Source: Bradysia coprophila (lineage: Eukaryota; Arthropoda; Insecta; Diptera; Sciaridae). Taken from it: a stretch of DNA of 64,000 bases. The notes under the pieces were generated by a model. The model saw only the letters and a list, made by a program, of their open reading frames with translations. It had not been told where the DNA came from and searched no databases. A program made the position numbers and the translations under genes. Where the stretch lies: contig NW_023503374.1 of NCBI RefSeq assembly GCF_014529535.1, positions 4,898,001 to 4,962,000 of the forward strand. The letters are read 5' to 3'. Below, piece by piece: positions 1 through 11,769 of the stretch. Numbering within the stretch: position 1 is the stretch's first letter; each line of letters begins with the position of its first letter.

Positions 1-2159
1 ATAGATCTGCATCGTAGATATTCTCAGCTCTTTTAATGTTATCTGTATCGTTCAACGTTTCAACATTATACCGTAAAAAATCCCCACAAAATGCCGTTCC
101 ATCCTTTCGTTTGTACTTAATGAATTCGTACTATTTTGGGATCGCGATAACAAGACTATCTCTTTCCCACAGTTGAACACTCTTACTACTTGTTAAGTAG
201 TACTTGACCGTATTAGGTATGACGATACATCCAAAGTAGATTCCTTTGTACATATCATTTAAACGTGACGTTTATTGACGAATGAAAAACTGAATGAAAC
301 ATTCCCCCGTCTATCATATCGACATATTCCAAGTTCAACCCGTTCCGAGCATTTTTTCCTATTTTACAACACAATTTACTACTGGAACTGCATTTATTCA
401 GCGTTTTAACGCGTTCCAATAAAATGTTTGTTTTTTCTAAGTTTATCGACTTTGTTCCAACCAAAATTTCGATTCCCTTTTACATTTAAAACACAATTTC
501 CAAAAAAAAAAAAAACAGGAAATTGTTCAGTCGACGAAAAGCATCTCTCATCTTGTTCCAAAGTTAGTTCACTTTGTTCGTCATCAAAGTTTCTAATAAT
601 CAGGAAAATTCCAGGAATCTGTTTGAATTACGATCTTCCAATAGTTATACTGTCACTATTACTGTCATTAATGATTACGTTTCTATCATTTTTCTGTCAC
701 TTTTCCAATTTTCTACATTCGAAAAAGGCCAATTTTTACCCATCGTCACATTGGTCGAGTCAAAGTTGAGATCAGTGACCAGCCGAAAACGTACTTTTCT
801 ACCGACTATAATAGAGGATTGAAAGAAATAATTGATTAAAGAAACGCAGAAACGTAAAATTTTCAAAGAAATAGTTAGTTGTTAATCTCGGGAAAAAAGT
901 TGGAAATTTCATTTCGAGGGTGTCGTTGTAGTCAGAGCATATCGAGAACCACGAGTCACCCGAGCCAATGAAATTTAATTCTTTTCTCCCGATGTTAATA
1001 CATAATTTTTACGCTACAAGGGCATGAAAGCTCGGTGAGAAAATGATCATTTTAATTTGGGGCAACAAAGGCGAGTTTTTAGAGCTTTTTAGAGTTTATA
1101 GCTATTTTCGTTGGAACGAGCCGAAAATACTTCGGAAGAAATAAAATGCATTTATTGGAACCAGTTTTATGTAACCCTTGATTCGATTCACTTGGTCACT
1201 TCCCCATTTTTTTTGTTCTGTTGCGTCAAAGTGTAATCGCTTTTCATATTTAAAAGGAATGAAGAAATTTAAATAATAATAGAAATTACTCAGTCATATT
1301 TTGAGCGACATTGTGTACATAAATGTGTTCCAAAATTAATAAACAAAAAAAGAAAGAAAAATAATAAATAAACCAAACTAATAAAAGTATTACCTTTGAA
1401 TAATAACTACTACTTTATGGACAAGCAGCAAACCGTTGTCCACTAAACAAACAAACAAATCATCGTTGTAGTACAGACAGGAGTTATCAATAATATATTC
1501 TCATAAAAACCGCATAAAAAGTATAAAAATAAAAGTAAAAAAAAATTGTAATAAAACACTCAACGACCCAACACACAAAACAACAAAAAATAATTGAAAC
1601 AAATTGAAATGAAAAATGTCTATAAAAAAATGGAGCATTCGTATATTTACATGTTATATTTACTGTAAAATTTATCAAAACATAAGGTGAAAATATATGC
1701 AATGACGGTGTCAAAATAAAATTATAAATTGAAAATCATTCAATAAAAAATAAAAAATAAAATTTAAAAAAATGAACTAGGAATAGTAGAGTTATTTACT
1801 GTTGATTAGTGTAGTAGGTAATAGCGTAGCAATATAATCTCAGTTTGATTGTTTGGTTTTAGATTTTTTTTCCTTTTCGTTTGTTTTGTTTTTGTGATTT
1901 TTAAATTCAAGATGATAAGTTTAAAAAAGACAGACAAATTATTACATTAAAAATATATACAAAGAGAGGATATTGAAGAACAAAATGGAATAATAATAAA
2001 TAAATAAAAATAAAACAAAAAAATGTAAAAGCTTCTACCAAAATGATGTATGTACAATGTAAATGTGTTACAAAGAGTTTATTTTCAATTTGTGATTTTT
2101 TGGAAAAAGAAATATAGTTTCCATGTCGTCATCGTTGATTCAGTTTTCATTTATTTCAG
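1..2159. other. Gene-poor AT-rich stretch
   Basis: No convincing gene is visible. The open frames are short, low in complexity and unlike known proteins. Poly-A and poly-T tracts are common, and 1,330-2,100 is especially A-rich. It could be 5' or intronic sequence of a gene lying mostly outside the window, because a possible terminal exon follows at 2,160. Confidence 0.6.
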
Positions 2160-2257
2160 CAAAGTGTCTATCAGTGGCTAATCCAGCAGCCATAGTACAT
2201 CCCGTGTCCATGAAAGGTGGAAGGGGGAAGTTTGGAGTGCCGTGCTTCATTTTTTGA
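2160..2257 (+). CDS. Possible terminal coding exon of an unidentified gene
   Basis: A pyrimidine-containing acceptor (TTATTTCAG) ends at 2,159. The following frame reads A-K-C-L-S-V-A-N-P-A-A-I-V, then HPVSMKGGRGKFGVPCFIF, and stops with TGA at 2,255-2,257. The exon is richer in G and C than the surrounding A/T tracts. The tail is rich in Gly, Lys and Pro and looks like a real protein C-terminus, but I do not recognise the family. Upstream exons would lie before 2,100 or outside the window. It could be a chance open frame. Confidence 0.3.
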
Positions 2258-2467
2258 CCTTTTCGGTCCACTTCAAACCAAATTAGAGCAACTATTAATA
2301 ATGGAATCGACAGAGAATTGAATTTGCTACATCTAGGATTTTTTTTTTCAGATTTTTAGATTTCACAGGGTAGGCAAAAAATGCGGTCAAAGTCAGAAAA
2401 TATTTTTAAACACCAATATTTTCACTGTTTTTTACACTTTTCAGGTAGAAATAATACTTTTTGATCA

Positions 2468-2660
2468 TTATAATGTTCTAAATTCAAAATCCGGGCACTC
2501 CATCCATTTTTGTCGCCACCGCTCCTCGATGGAATAGAGTTCGTCAGTGATAATATGATCCTTCCAAACTGGGCGTCTAGATCTGAGTCGATGCGGTGGA
2601 TTCCAGCCAGCCACTTGCCTCAGTAGATTATTGCGCGACTTTAGTTTTTGATTCAGCTTT
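2468..2660 (-). pseudogene. LINE-like ORF2 C-terminal remnant
   Basis: The minus-strand frame contains LRSRRPVWKD followed by EERWRQKWMEC. An Arg-rich 'SRRPVW' segment followed by a 'WR..W' segment resembles the region after the reverse transcriptase in Jockey/I-type non-LTR retrotransposons. No reverse transcriptase core is present and the frame is only about 65 codons long. It is therefore at most a short 3' scrap. The assignment rests on motif resemblance only. Confidence 0.3.
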
Positions 2661-2699
2661 TCAGAATGAAGCAGATAGGACAATGATCGTTTTGATTAC

Positions 2700-3818
2700 T
2701 AAAAATTTTTTATGGGAAAAATCCACTCAAACGTTCAAATTTTGCTGCCAGTCGGATTCGTGAGTGTCTTAATTTGTCCTATTAGAACCTAGGGCACACA
2801 TACATTTCAAATTCCAACTTTTGTGTCCAAAAACTCCGCAGATTTCTGAGGGACAAAATCAAGAAAGAAAAGAAAAGAAATTGGTTTTTTTAGTCTACTG
2901 ATATCTGCCTTGCACAAATTACTTTCTCTGTGTAGAGAAACTGAGTTTCAATCCCCCAAAATGTTAATTATGCTGCCTTTGAGGAATGCTATACATACCG
3001 AACGAGCTAATCTTAATCTACTGACACGAGACAGATCCTTACAGGAATCACTAATAATGGATTTATGAACAGTAGGTACTGGGGGATTTGCAGAATATTT
3101 CTCTCTCAAAATGGTTAAATCAAATGTGTTGTAAAATGCGACCAGCGAGGTACTAAATAGGATATGTTTTGCTGTTGAGGAGAATTTTCTGTGCTTATTC
3201 GAAGCAGTTAAAATGCCATAGCTTGTTCGATACAATTTTTGGCCTTGCATCTAATATGCAATGCCTCTAAGTTGATCACGATCACGAAGACAGATGCACC
3301 CAAACTTTTTACATGAAAAATAATTTCCTTTAAGCCGTAGATCGAATTTTGTTTTACGTCGGCTGAAAATAATTTGCAATCCCCCTTTGTGGTATGGAAA
3401 TTTGCCATCGTTGGTCACTGGACCAGAACGCATTATGTTGAAAAAACATTGATTTTCATTGAACCGCGAAATGTCATTAACTTCTGCTTCTACCGCAGCG
3501 TGGTGTTTTCGAGTTCGACTTCGACAGATGGAAAATTTCACGTGTTTATTGTACCGGCGTCGGCTAATGTTAAAGTATGCTGAATTTCATGACATGATGC
3601 ATGTTTTACCAAGCAGACCGCGTTGTCTGCTTAGTAGTTTATTTGTACATAACGTCATGAAATCCAGTATAGTTTGACATGAGCCGACGTCGTGCGCTTG
3701 CACATTATCGTATGTTCGATTTAACGTCAGTAGTGCCAATTCTTTTGTTGAACACTGAGCTGAGTTATTGAAACGTGTAACATCTTTTACCATTTATTCA
3801 AAAACGTAGTGAGAAAAT
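2700..3818. other. Intergenic region upstream of the F-box gene
   Basis: Nothing was recognised. Overlapping short frames on both strands between 2,948 and 3,793 have no recognisable domains. The last 50-100 bp before 3,819 must hold the promoter or 5' UTR of the F-box gene, but I see no clear TATA box. Confidence 0.5.
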
Positions 3819-5381
3819 ATGAAGATCGACGAACTACCAATCGATATACTGATGAAAATCATCCGCTATATACCAACGTTCAGTTGCAATGGAATTTTAC
3901 TGGTAAACAAACACCTAAATAATATCGTGTGCAAGGTGTATTATTCCAGCGTCTCTTTACGGATCGACGAAAAGTTTTGTAAGAGTTTCGTTGACGGTGG
4001 TGTGATGGATGACCCCACCAATCGTTTACGAATCCACCGGCGATTTTTTCAACATTTCCTTTGTAATAATGATGTTTATGTGATGGATTCCGAATGGTTG
4101 CGAAGTATGACAATGTCGAATCGTAAAATAGCTTCATTGTCACTCCAGGGCTCTTCTGTTAATCATTTTTTGAATGGATATCATCGACCGATCATATGCC
4201 TTGTGAAAAGGTTTTCAGCTACTATCAACTCTGTGGTGTATTCAGATGCATTCGCGGACGTATTGAATCCAGCTTTTCTGAAAATTTTATCGCTTGCGCC
4301 AAATATTGCACGTTTGGAGTTACATGGACGTCATGCCAATACTGAAAACCAGTCATCGAGAAGACGACGCTTTTACGACATATTTAACTGGAAGATGCTG
4401 AGGTCGTTGTCAATTTTCAATCAGTCACTGAATAGCGAAGTAAGACGCGTCTCGGATATCTTCGGTAAATTCAAATTAGAGTTTCTCTGCTTGAATTCTG
4501 ACCGAATAGACAGCCATACAGTCGCAGCGATGTTTACGAAACAAACTAAATTGAAACATCTGATTCTGTCTTGTTGTATGGTTGATGATCGAGTTATGAG
4601 TGCTATAGCGGATTGCTCGGATTTGGAAAAACTCACAACATGGGTTCAACTTCCAGATACGTCTTTTGCACTGATTCGGAAATTGAAAAAGTTAAATGAT
4701 TTGAACCTAAACTGTAAAAAAGAAAGCACAGCAAAATTGGAAATACTTGCTGAAACGGACAATACATCACTTATAAATCTGAGCGTGCGCGGACTCGATA
4801 CAGTGCCAGTTCACCTTATCTCAACATTGGCAAAATCTGCACCGCATCTCAAGTCCTTAAATTTGGTCCACTCAAACGCTTTTGGGATGGAGGCGCATGC
4901 AATTATGAAATATTTCAATTTTGTCGAGACTTTAGAATTACAAATTTGGGACGAGCCTTTAGTTCACCAAAGCGACTTCTCCAATCCAAAGCTAAGAGAC
5001 TTAAAAGTTGTCCTCGGAGGTGCACTTCCTGAAATGTGGCTGGCTGAACTCATGCAATCATATCCAAATCTTATTACACTGGAATTGATCATAAACTACA
5101 GGAACCGGGCACGAGAAACTCCTTTGGACATCCGGTATATTCTAGATGGATTTACGAAACTACAATCGTTGACCGTAGAAGCGGATCTGCTGATAGTTGG
5201 AGAATTGTTTTTTTTGCCCGATCACAAGAACAACTTAAAATATGTATCGTTGGTAGGGCTGGAAGAATATGCGTTAAACCATGTCGTCCTAAGTAAATTT
5301 CGCAGCAGATATAATGTGGTAGCGCTGGACTCTTGTATGGCTTGGAGCAAAGACCGATGGATCATAACGTTAATGGTATAG
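3819..5381 (+). CDS. F-box/LRR protein, intronless
   Basis: Predicted 520-aa protein. Residues about 1-45 form an F-box: it starts MKIDELPIDILMKIIRYIP and continues through a 'CNGILLVNKHLNNIV' helix pair, matching the usual L-P-x-E/D-I-L pattern that binds SKP1. From about residue 150 to the end there are repeated hydrophobic segments spaced like leucine-rich repeats (for example LEFLCLNSD, LKHLILSCC, LNDLNLNCK, LKSLNLVHS). By family analogy it would be the substrate receptor of an SCF ubiquitin ligase; the substrate is unknown. It is a single exon ending at TAG, with AATAAA at 5,480. Such intronless F-box/LRR genes are often members of expanded families, and I cannot assign an ortholog. Confidence 0.85.
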   Translation: MKIDELPIDILMKIIRYIPTFSCNGILLVNKHLNNIVCKVYYSSVSLRIDEKFCKSFVDGGVMDDPTNRLRIHRRFFQHFLCNNDVYVMDSEWLRSMTMSNRKIASLSLQGSSVNHFLNGYHRPIICLVKRFSATINSVVYSDAFADVLNPAFLKILSLAPNIARLELHGRHANTENQSSRRRRFYDIFNWKMLRSLSIFNQSLNSEVRRVSDIFGKFKLEFLCLNSDRIDSHTVAAMFTKQTKLKHLILSCCMVDDRVMSAIADCSDLEKLTTWVQLPDTSFALIRKLKKLNDLNLNCKKESTAKLEILAETDNTSLINLSVRGLDTVPVHLISTLAKSAPHLKSLNLVHSNAFGMEAHAIMKYFNFVETLELQIWDEPLVHQSDFSNPKLRDLKVVLGGALPEMWLAELMQSYPNLITLELIINYRNRARETPLDIRYILDGFTKLQSLTVEADLLIVGELFFLPDHKNNLKYVSLVGLEEYALNHVVLSKFRSRYNVVALDSCMAWSKDRWIITLMV

Positions 5382-5389
5382 GAATAGCT

Positions 5390-6230
5390 AATACCTATAC
5401 AGACATTGTGAAAAATACTTGCAAAATCATTGATTGTGTAGTGGTCTTCAACCACTTTCTGACTTCTAATTTTTGATTAAATAAAAAAATTCTTACAAAA
5501 CCAAAGATCAAAAATATTTGACCGCAAAAAATTGATGGAAATGAAGACGGTGTGGTACCCTATTTAGAGTACCACTCATGCTTGTAGTGCATTGTGGCGA
5601 AACATCCTGGATGATGGATCTGCTGAAGTTGAGACAGTCGAAATACGAAAAAAGGTAAGCTTATGCACTAATGGTTTTGTAAATCAATGCTTCTACTATA
5701 ATATCCAGTGCTGAACGGAATCCTTGACTTCCTGTTACTAAGCTTCGATGTGTAAGATGCAAGGTTAATCGATTTTTTACCGAACTGTTGAAGGTAAGAT
5801 ATTTGATGTTCTGTGACACAAGTTTTCTTATTACCGTAAGAGGGATTCTTTTGAACAACAGCCTACCGTAGTTAGTTTCTCTACAGTGGAACGGGGCAGA
5901 ATTGTTTCTACTCACACGGGCGAGGTATCCGTATCGTAAGAAAGCTGAGATAGAGTTCTGAATGAGCAGACGTTTCTTTAATATCGAAAATTATTTTAGC
6001 AAAGCTACAGCACCCTCCAAAGTTCACCAATTTCAGTATGAAATCCTTTAAATTTTTTTGAAGTGATATTGGTCACTGTAGATGGCATCGACAACCCACA
6101 TAATCCATGTTGGTCCGTAACTACATGACCTCAGCTATCCAATGATCGGTTATTTGCATCGTGACCTGTGGGAGAAAAACAGTCTTCAGATTTCGGTCAC
6201 CTCCCACTGACGACACAGTGACCTGAACAA
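5390..6230. other. Intergenic with F-box 3' UTR and short repeat
   Basis: The poly(A) signal AATAAA at 5,480-5,485 serves the F-box gene. A 45-bp stretch at 5,555-5,600 (centred on TACCCTATTTAGAGT) recurs at about 48,695-48,735, so it belongs to a dispersed repeat. Nothing else was recognised. Confidence 0.5.
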
Positions 6231-6233
6231 AAA

Positions 6234-6604
6234 CGAGCTATCAGAACAGTCGGAGCGTTTGCTGCGACTGAGCCCCGTACAAACCCGTATATCTATTGCG
6301 TACGTGACCCTAGTGCGTCTGTCACCCTACTTTGACCGTAAGCTTATTGCGCCGGTTAATGTAGTTAAACTATTTCACTATTTTGACTATCTTTCAGGGA
6401 AAAAAGAAATTTTTGAAATGGGATTTGATGTACTCAAGATATCGACGTGACGGACAGACGGACAGACAAAATTTTTATTGCAGATTCGTCATCTATGAAC
6501 TGAACATAGGCAAACACTTTACCCTTACCGTCTGCTTCGAATTCCATCAATTACACACGGTTTCGTAATCCTATAAGCCCCTTTGTACTTCGTACGGGGC
6601 TAAA
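6234..6604 (+). repeat. Short member of the GCCCCGTAC-ended repeat family
   Basis: It starts with the CAGAACAGTCGGAGCG module followed by GAGCCCCGTAC and ends with TTCGTACGGGGCTAAAAAT. The same two end modules bound copies at 35.8-37.1, 53.2-54.3 and 55.0-59.3 kb. The interior here is short, has the GACGGACAGACAGAC microsatellite, and lacks the tandem 145-bp units of the long members. The small open frames inside recur in other copies, with changes that do not suggest protein selection. Confidence 0.85.
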
Positions 6605-6964
6605 AATGAAAGTGGTTTTGGATTCTGGGGTTCAATTCCTGTCTAGGCACATAAAAATGTTTTCTCTAAAAAATCATTCCCATTTCGGTAGGCTGTTTTT
6701 CAGAAGAATCCTTTTCAGCAATTTGTCACTATTTCGTCACTATCCATAAATTACTCAAGTGAGATTTCAGAATAATGATGAAGCGTCGATCCGAACCATC
6801 AGCGAGGATTTTAATTTTTTTTTTTTTGGAAAACAAAAATAATTTAATTGGCAGTTTACTAATTCGTTTCAACATACGAAGTCCTTAAATTACATCAGCG
6901 CAGCGGTAAGTTCTTGCAGTGTTTTCTAGATCACAATGTCGAAAATCAGCAAAAAAAATCCCGT

Positions 6965-7937
6965 TCAAAGCCGCCTTTCATGCTGTGCACCGGATTCCCT
7001 CCAATTCCTTTTTATCATTTCAACAATTTGAATGTAGAATCGCGACTTTGTAAAGTAGTAGCAGGCGCACACAACGATAAATGTCCACGCCAAATACAGA
7101 CAGTAATCGGTTTCGATTTCCACTTTATTCGGAAGTGGACCGTGAAAATCGTCGGATGTAACATACACATTTGATAGAGGCGACAGTCCGGTATGCTTTG
7201 TAACGAAATTCGCAAACTGTATGGCTGTGTAGGTGGTCATGTTGAATTTAATGACCGGACGACCTAGAGACATGATTTTAGTAGCAGATTCTCGTTGCAC
7301 CAATTCAATCGAACATCTTACCTTGATGAAATAGCATTACTGTCGGTAAGCCCACGATGCCAAAATCAGTATTCAGACTGTGGAAACGCAGTGCATCAAT
7401 AGCTCCAATTTTGATATCAGGAAATTGCCTGGACACTGCATTGAAATGAGGTGCGACAAGTGCTGACCCCTGACACGTTCTGGTGTAAAATAGGACTAGC
7501 GCACAATTCCCTTCGTCCATTCGTTTTGTCTTGTTACCATGCGGTGCCAGCATGGTCACAACTTCTTTCAACGAATTGATTATTTGCAGCGTCCCGTTGC
7601 CTTGCCCGGGTATACACTTGACTTTGATCGGTGTTTTTTTCCCGTCGTTGCCCTGGTCCGATGCAGCTGCGTTTTCGTACAGCAAACATTTTTTGGTGTC
7701 TTCGTACGTGATGAAACTGAGAAAATTGTATTCGGTGTGACCTTTCGACACCATATAGCTTGAAGACTGTGGATCTAATTCGTTTTGTGATTTTGTTTCC
7801 ATGAAATCGCCACTTATCAAATTAATTAAAAATCGTAATCCCTTCAGCTCAATGGCCATTGAATGATTAAACGAACAGACACCTAGAACTAATGAGATTT
7901 CATTAAAATACATCTGTCCCGTTCCATCACTCATCAT
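6965..7937 (-). CDS. TXNDC15: Thioredoxin-domain protein 15 (TXNDC15-like), membrane protein
   Basis: Two exons (7,322-7,937 and 6,965-7,263) are joined over a 58-bp GT-AG intron and give 304 aa in one frame. The thioredoxin fold is at about residues 145-265: ALVLFYTRTC, then LVAPHFNAVSRQFPD, then FGIVGLPTVMLFHQG. The usual CxxC is reduced to a single Cys (TRTCQGS), as in vertebrate TXNDC15, so classical disulfide exchange is unlikely. A transmembrane segment (YLAWTFIVVCACYYF) lies near the C-terminus, as expected for TXNDC15, which in vertebrates is linked to ciliary function. Start choice is uncertain: ATG at 7,937 or 7,934, or 7,913, which gives a weak signal sequence. The C-terminal exon matches family spacing well (FNMTTYTAIQFANFVTKHTG). 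Confidence 0.88.
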
Positions 7938-7939
7938 TC

Positions 7940-8478
7940 AGTAAGTACACAATATCCACATTACTCTGCCAATAAATTGCATTTTGTTTAAATTAAAATG
8001 AACAATATGAGCGAAACCAAAAATTTGTTTTTGTTTTGAAATTTTCACTCGTTTGACAGGTTGTAATGTTGAATGACAGAATTGACAGCTATGTTGTGAT
8101 GTTGGCTTAATTTTCGATTCCTTGTGGCCTTAATGTAGTAACATTAGCTGATGCCGTCCGTTATAGGCAATGAAAGTATAAACCAAGTTGTGAAACAACT
8201 AAATCAATTTGTCAAAATTTGTGTTTCACCCGCCTTCGCAAGTGTCTTAACCTGTTCTTTCAGAACCTTGGTATAAACCAGGTATGGTCTGTTCATACAA
8301 ACCGAAGGACATACAAAGTTTTACATTCGATCATACCTTGTGTTGACGTTCATTTGTAAAAAACAAAAATCAAAACCCACTCAAAACCGGTGAAGATCCA
8401 CTTGTCAACGGAGAATACAAGTACAAATTCCATACTTTATAGATTGTGGAAATTGTATCGTCACAACCGTAAAAATCA
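7940..8478. other. Intergenic with a fragment of a dispersed MITE
   Basis: Positions 8,222-8,270 carry the segment GTGTCTTAACCTGTTCTTTC plus flanks that also form the inverted ends of the element at 59,534-59,763. I see no gene. The divergent promoter of the TXNDC15-like gene should lie in the first few hundred bases. Confidence 0.6.
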
Positions 8479-10233
8479 GGAAGGTGCGGGAAATTATTAA
8501 AAAAGCTAACCTTTCCAACGAACCATCTTTTGTTAAAGTCGGACAACATTCAGATGAAGTTTGAGGAGATTTTCGATCAATTTTAGCGCAACAAAACTGG
8601 TCAAATTTTATCCTATTTCCTAAAACTCGTCAAGACCTTTCTAACGAGCTATCGCACTTCAAAATCAATTAAAATTTCAATATGTTGCAGAAAATTTCTA
8701 TTGCTATACAAAGAGGCAATGCGGCATGTATTCTTGGAACTTTAGGAAGTAATAGAGCGGATGATTTTTATTTATTGTAATATTTGTTGATTGAAAAGAT
8801 CGTTTTTTTATTGACTGCGCCGTATGTGAGCAGTCTTTTTTTTCGCTTTGAATAAATAAATTATAGTATCAAACAAATTTTGGCAGTGATAACGTTGATT
8901 TTTGGAAATATCGTAGGGAATTTCCTATGAAATTTTCCTTCCCAACTTCCTACACCTAACCTGGAAAGGTCTTGACGAGATCTAGGAAATAGGATGAAAT
9001 TTAAGGAAATTATAAATCAAGTAGAAGGAAATATCTGTCAAAAAGCGCTAGAAACGCTAAAATTGTTAAAAATTTCCTCACTTTTCATCTAAAAGTGGTC
9101 CAATTTCATTAAATAGGGACTTGAAACATCTCGACGAGATGTAGGACATAGAATGAAGTTTAAAGAAGTTGTATATAATTTTTTAAAAAATCTAAAAAGC
9201 GATAAAACCACTAAATTTGACCCAATTTTCCTCAAATTTCATCGAAAAGTAGTCGAATATCTACATATAGGGGGTCCCTGGAAAGGCCGGGTCCCAGTCC
9301 AATCAAACCGTATATTTTAATGAAGGCCTTTATTCATCATCTAATTATCAACGTCGCGCGAAATACAGTATTAAAACTTAAGGAGATCGGAAAACAACAC
9401 AAGTAAAAAATCTGGAAAATCATTAAAGTTGGTAGAAAATACACAAAAATAAGCAGCATTTAATCTAGGATTTCAATTTCATGAAAACCATGGAAAGGTA
9501 ACGTTAAAATCCGTCAAACTGAAAACAAACGTGGAAAAAAATCTAACAGTTTTATTTGATATAGCTCACATCATGAGTGCTCACTAGAAATATCTTGTCA
9601 AGAACCAACAAACTGAAGAACTGATAAAATTACAAATTCTACGGGAATTAATCAATAATTATGGTTGATAGGACGGAAAAATCTTAAAGTCCATAGCAGT
9701 ATGGTGACATGCTCTTCGTAGCGTTTGTTTAAACAATTTCAGCCTAACTCTAGAAAATTTAATGAAATAGAAAGCTAAAAAATTCATTTCACTCTGCATT
9801 ACAGTTAATCGTGTCAATGCAAAGCACTGACAGTGCGTTGGTAAATGACATAAATTACAATAATTTTACGAAAATAGTAGTAATAGTTTTTTGTGTATCT
9901 GTTTTGGACGATTGTTTTTAGGCAATTTCGCGAGTTGTAGCCCGAACGAAGTGAGTTTCATGTAAGGGGTCGAAAACCAGAGAAAAATCTCAAAACTCCC
10001 TCATTTTCGGCCCCGACACATGAAAAATACAATGAAAGTGTAAAACAGGTATGGTCTATTGTCCGCCCGGAGGACATAAAAATTTGATTTTCGCACTTAA
10101 AAGCCCTCATTTTCATATTATTTTGACATAAAATGTGAGTGCGTTTAAGACGAATTCGCCGATCGCCTATCTAGACTTTCATTGGAAAAATAAACGAAAG
10201 GCTAGCTTTTTTAATAATTTCCCGCACCTCCCA
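8479..10233. mobile_element. Non-autonomous DNA element with long terminal inverted repeats
   Basis: The left end reads GGTGCGGGAAATTATTAAAA and continues through AAGCTAACC. The right end is its inverted copy, ending CCCGCACCTCCC. The interior (8,600-9,280) is made of diverged repeats of a 'GACGAGATSTAGGA-CATAGAATGAA' type. At 9,880-10,025 there is a module that recurs inverted at 22,928-23,095. No transposase is present. The terminal GGGARRTGCGGGAAA motif is shared with the palindromic element at 29.9-31.5 kb, which suggests one transposition system. I could not identify a target-site duplication or the superfamily. Confidence 0.75.
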
Positions 10234-10808
10234 GCGATAGCACTGCCTTCGTGTCGGTCTTTTGAGATACGAAATTTAAAAATCAAAATAATTTGTTAGG
10301 AAATTAAATTTTCGATCACATTGTCCATGAAAATAATGTTCGGTGAAGTAACCGACTTGCCGACAGCGTCAGTCATTGAGAGTCCTGTGAAATAGTTCTC
10401 AAATCCACAATCTATTTAGCTTCCCTCCTCTACCGTGTGGGACATTGGGAACACTCTACCGTCACTTCGTGAGCTTCGTGATTAGGTGTCGCTGGTAAAT
10501 TTGACACTGACTGATTTGTAGATCTTAACCTGTTCAATTTTGTGTTAAACCAATGCTCCTGGTTAAACATTTTCGTATACAGCGTCCATATGTACTGTTC
10601 ATTAAATTCTTATATTTTTTGCGTCTCATCAATAATTGATTAGTAAGCTCTCAGGTAAGTTCAATAGTGTATTTAAGCACACCTTTTGAGGCGCAAAATT
10701 TGCACTGCAAATCGAGAAAATGTCAAATCATAGTTCGAAGAAAAAATGTTTTCCTGAAACGTAACTCTTCGTTTTCGTTCTGATTTCTTTCTATAGTTTC
10801 GGCGCAAG

Positions 10809-11765
10809 ATGAATAAAACAACTTTAGTGAACAAATATCTGGATTGCGCAAAGCTACTGAACAGTGAACCCCTGCCGGATAACCTCTCAGAGATCTTGAT
10901 CGACGTGATCGGCGATACAAAATTATTTGCTGATAAACTAATTTTGGTCCGTAGCGGAAACAATTGTGATTCGAATGCTGGCGTCCAAGAACGAAGATAT
11001 AACACAAGAAGCAAATTAGGTCAAATGACGTCGCCTCCTACGTCGTCTGTCGTAAACACTTCGTCAAACATAACGGAACTCAAGCCGAGAGTAATCGTTA
11101 AGAGATTAGTGACGCTGAATGGAATCGGATCAATTCAGGATGGAATTCAGCATGAAACAGAGACGAGAACTACATCTGAATTACCAGATAAGGTGGAGAC
11201 AGTCAAGCCACCGACTCCCGTAAGAAGACTAGTTCGCCGAATGCAGTCCTCTGCGATAAGCGAATCCGATTCAAGTGATTCCAGCGATGTGAACCACGAA
11301 ACAGGCAAGCGACAAAAATCTGAAACACCAGAAACAGCGAACTTAAAGCCACCGGCGCCTGAAAGAAGAGTAGTTCGCCTATTGCAGTCTCCTCGAATAA
11401 TCGAATCCGATTCAAGTGATTGTAACGAAGTGAACCTCGAAACACGGAAAAGACCAAGATCTGAAGTACCAGAAAAATTGAACTTAAAGCCACCGGTCCC
11501 TGTAAGAAGAATAGTTCGTCGAACACGGCCCAGTCTAAGACGTGAATTTGATTCAAGTGATTCCAGCGAAGTGAAGCTTGAAACATTGGAGAGAGCACCA
11601 TCGAAAATACCACGGAAAGTGATTTTAAAACCACCAGCTGCAAGAAGAATAGTTGGGCGGAGAAATACCATTCATTCCCTCGTACCAAACGAATCAGATT
11701 GTAGTGATTTCTTTGAAGTGAACCTGTTCAATCGGGGTCTGCATGACGGCTGCGTAATTTGTTGA
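10809..11765 (+). CDS. Intronless 318-aa protein with four 47-aa repeats, family unknown
   Basis: The N-terminal 60 residues (MNKTTLVNKYLDCAKLLNSE onward) are helical-looking and non-repetitive. From about residue 105 the protein has four degenerate units of 47-49 aa. Each contains a basic 'KPPxPxRRxVRR' block, then SDSSDSSEVN and an 'ETxKRxxSExP' block. The DNA period is 141 bp (anchors at 11,261, 11,402 and 11,543; the last unit is 147 bp). The mixture of basic RRxVRR and acidic phosphorylatable SDSSDSS tracts suggests a nuclear, casein-kinase-2-type disordered protein; this is inference. The chain ends in Cys-Val-Ile-Cys, which could be a CaaX-type prenylation signal. A poly(A) signal lies at 12,011. 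I do not recognise an ortholog. Confidence 0.7.
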   Translation: MNKTTLVNKYLDCAKLLNSEPLPDNLSEILIDVIGDTKLFADKLILVRSGNNCDSNAGVQERRYNTRSKLGQMTSPPTSSVVNTSSNITELKPRVIVKRLVTLNGIGSIQDGIQHETETRTTSELPDKVETVKPPTPVRRLVRRMQSSAISESDSSDSSDVNHETGKRQKSETPETANLKPPAPERRVVRLLQSPRIIESDSSDCNEVNLETRKRPRSEVPEKLNLKPPVPVRRIVRRTRPSLRREFDSSDSSEVKLETLERAPSKIPRKVILKPPAARRIVGRRNTIHSLVPNESDCSDFFEVNLFNRGLHDGCVIC

Positions 11766-11769
11766 AGCA

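Noticed and set aside
6620-6655. GGTTCAATTCC resembles a tRNA B box
   Set aside because: No A box at the right distance and no acceptor-stem pairing; it sits next to a dispersed repeat.
11147-11688. Two long minus-strand frames (174 and 161 codons)
   Set aside because: They are antisense shadows of the repeated plus-strand gene at 10,809-11,765 and owe their openness to its 141-bp repeat.
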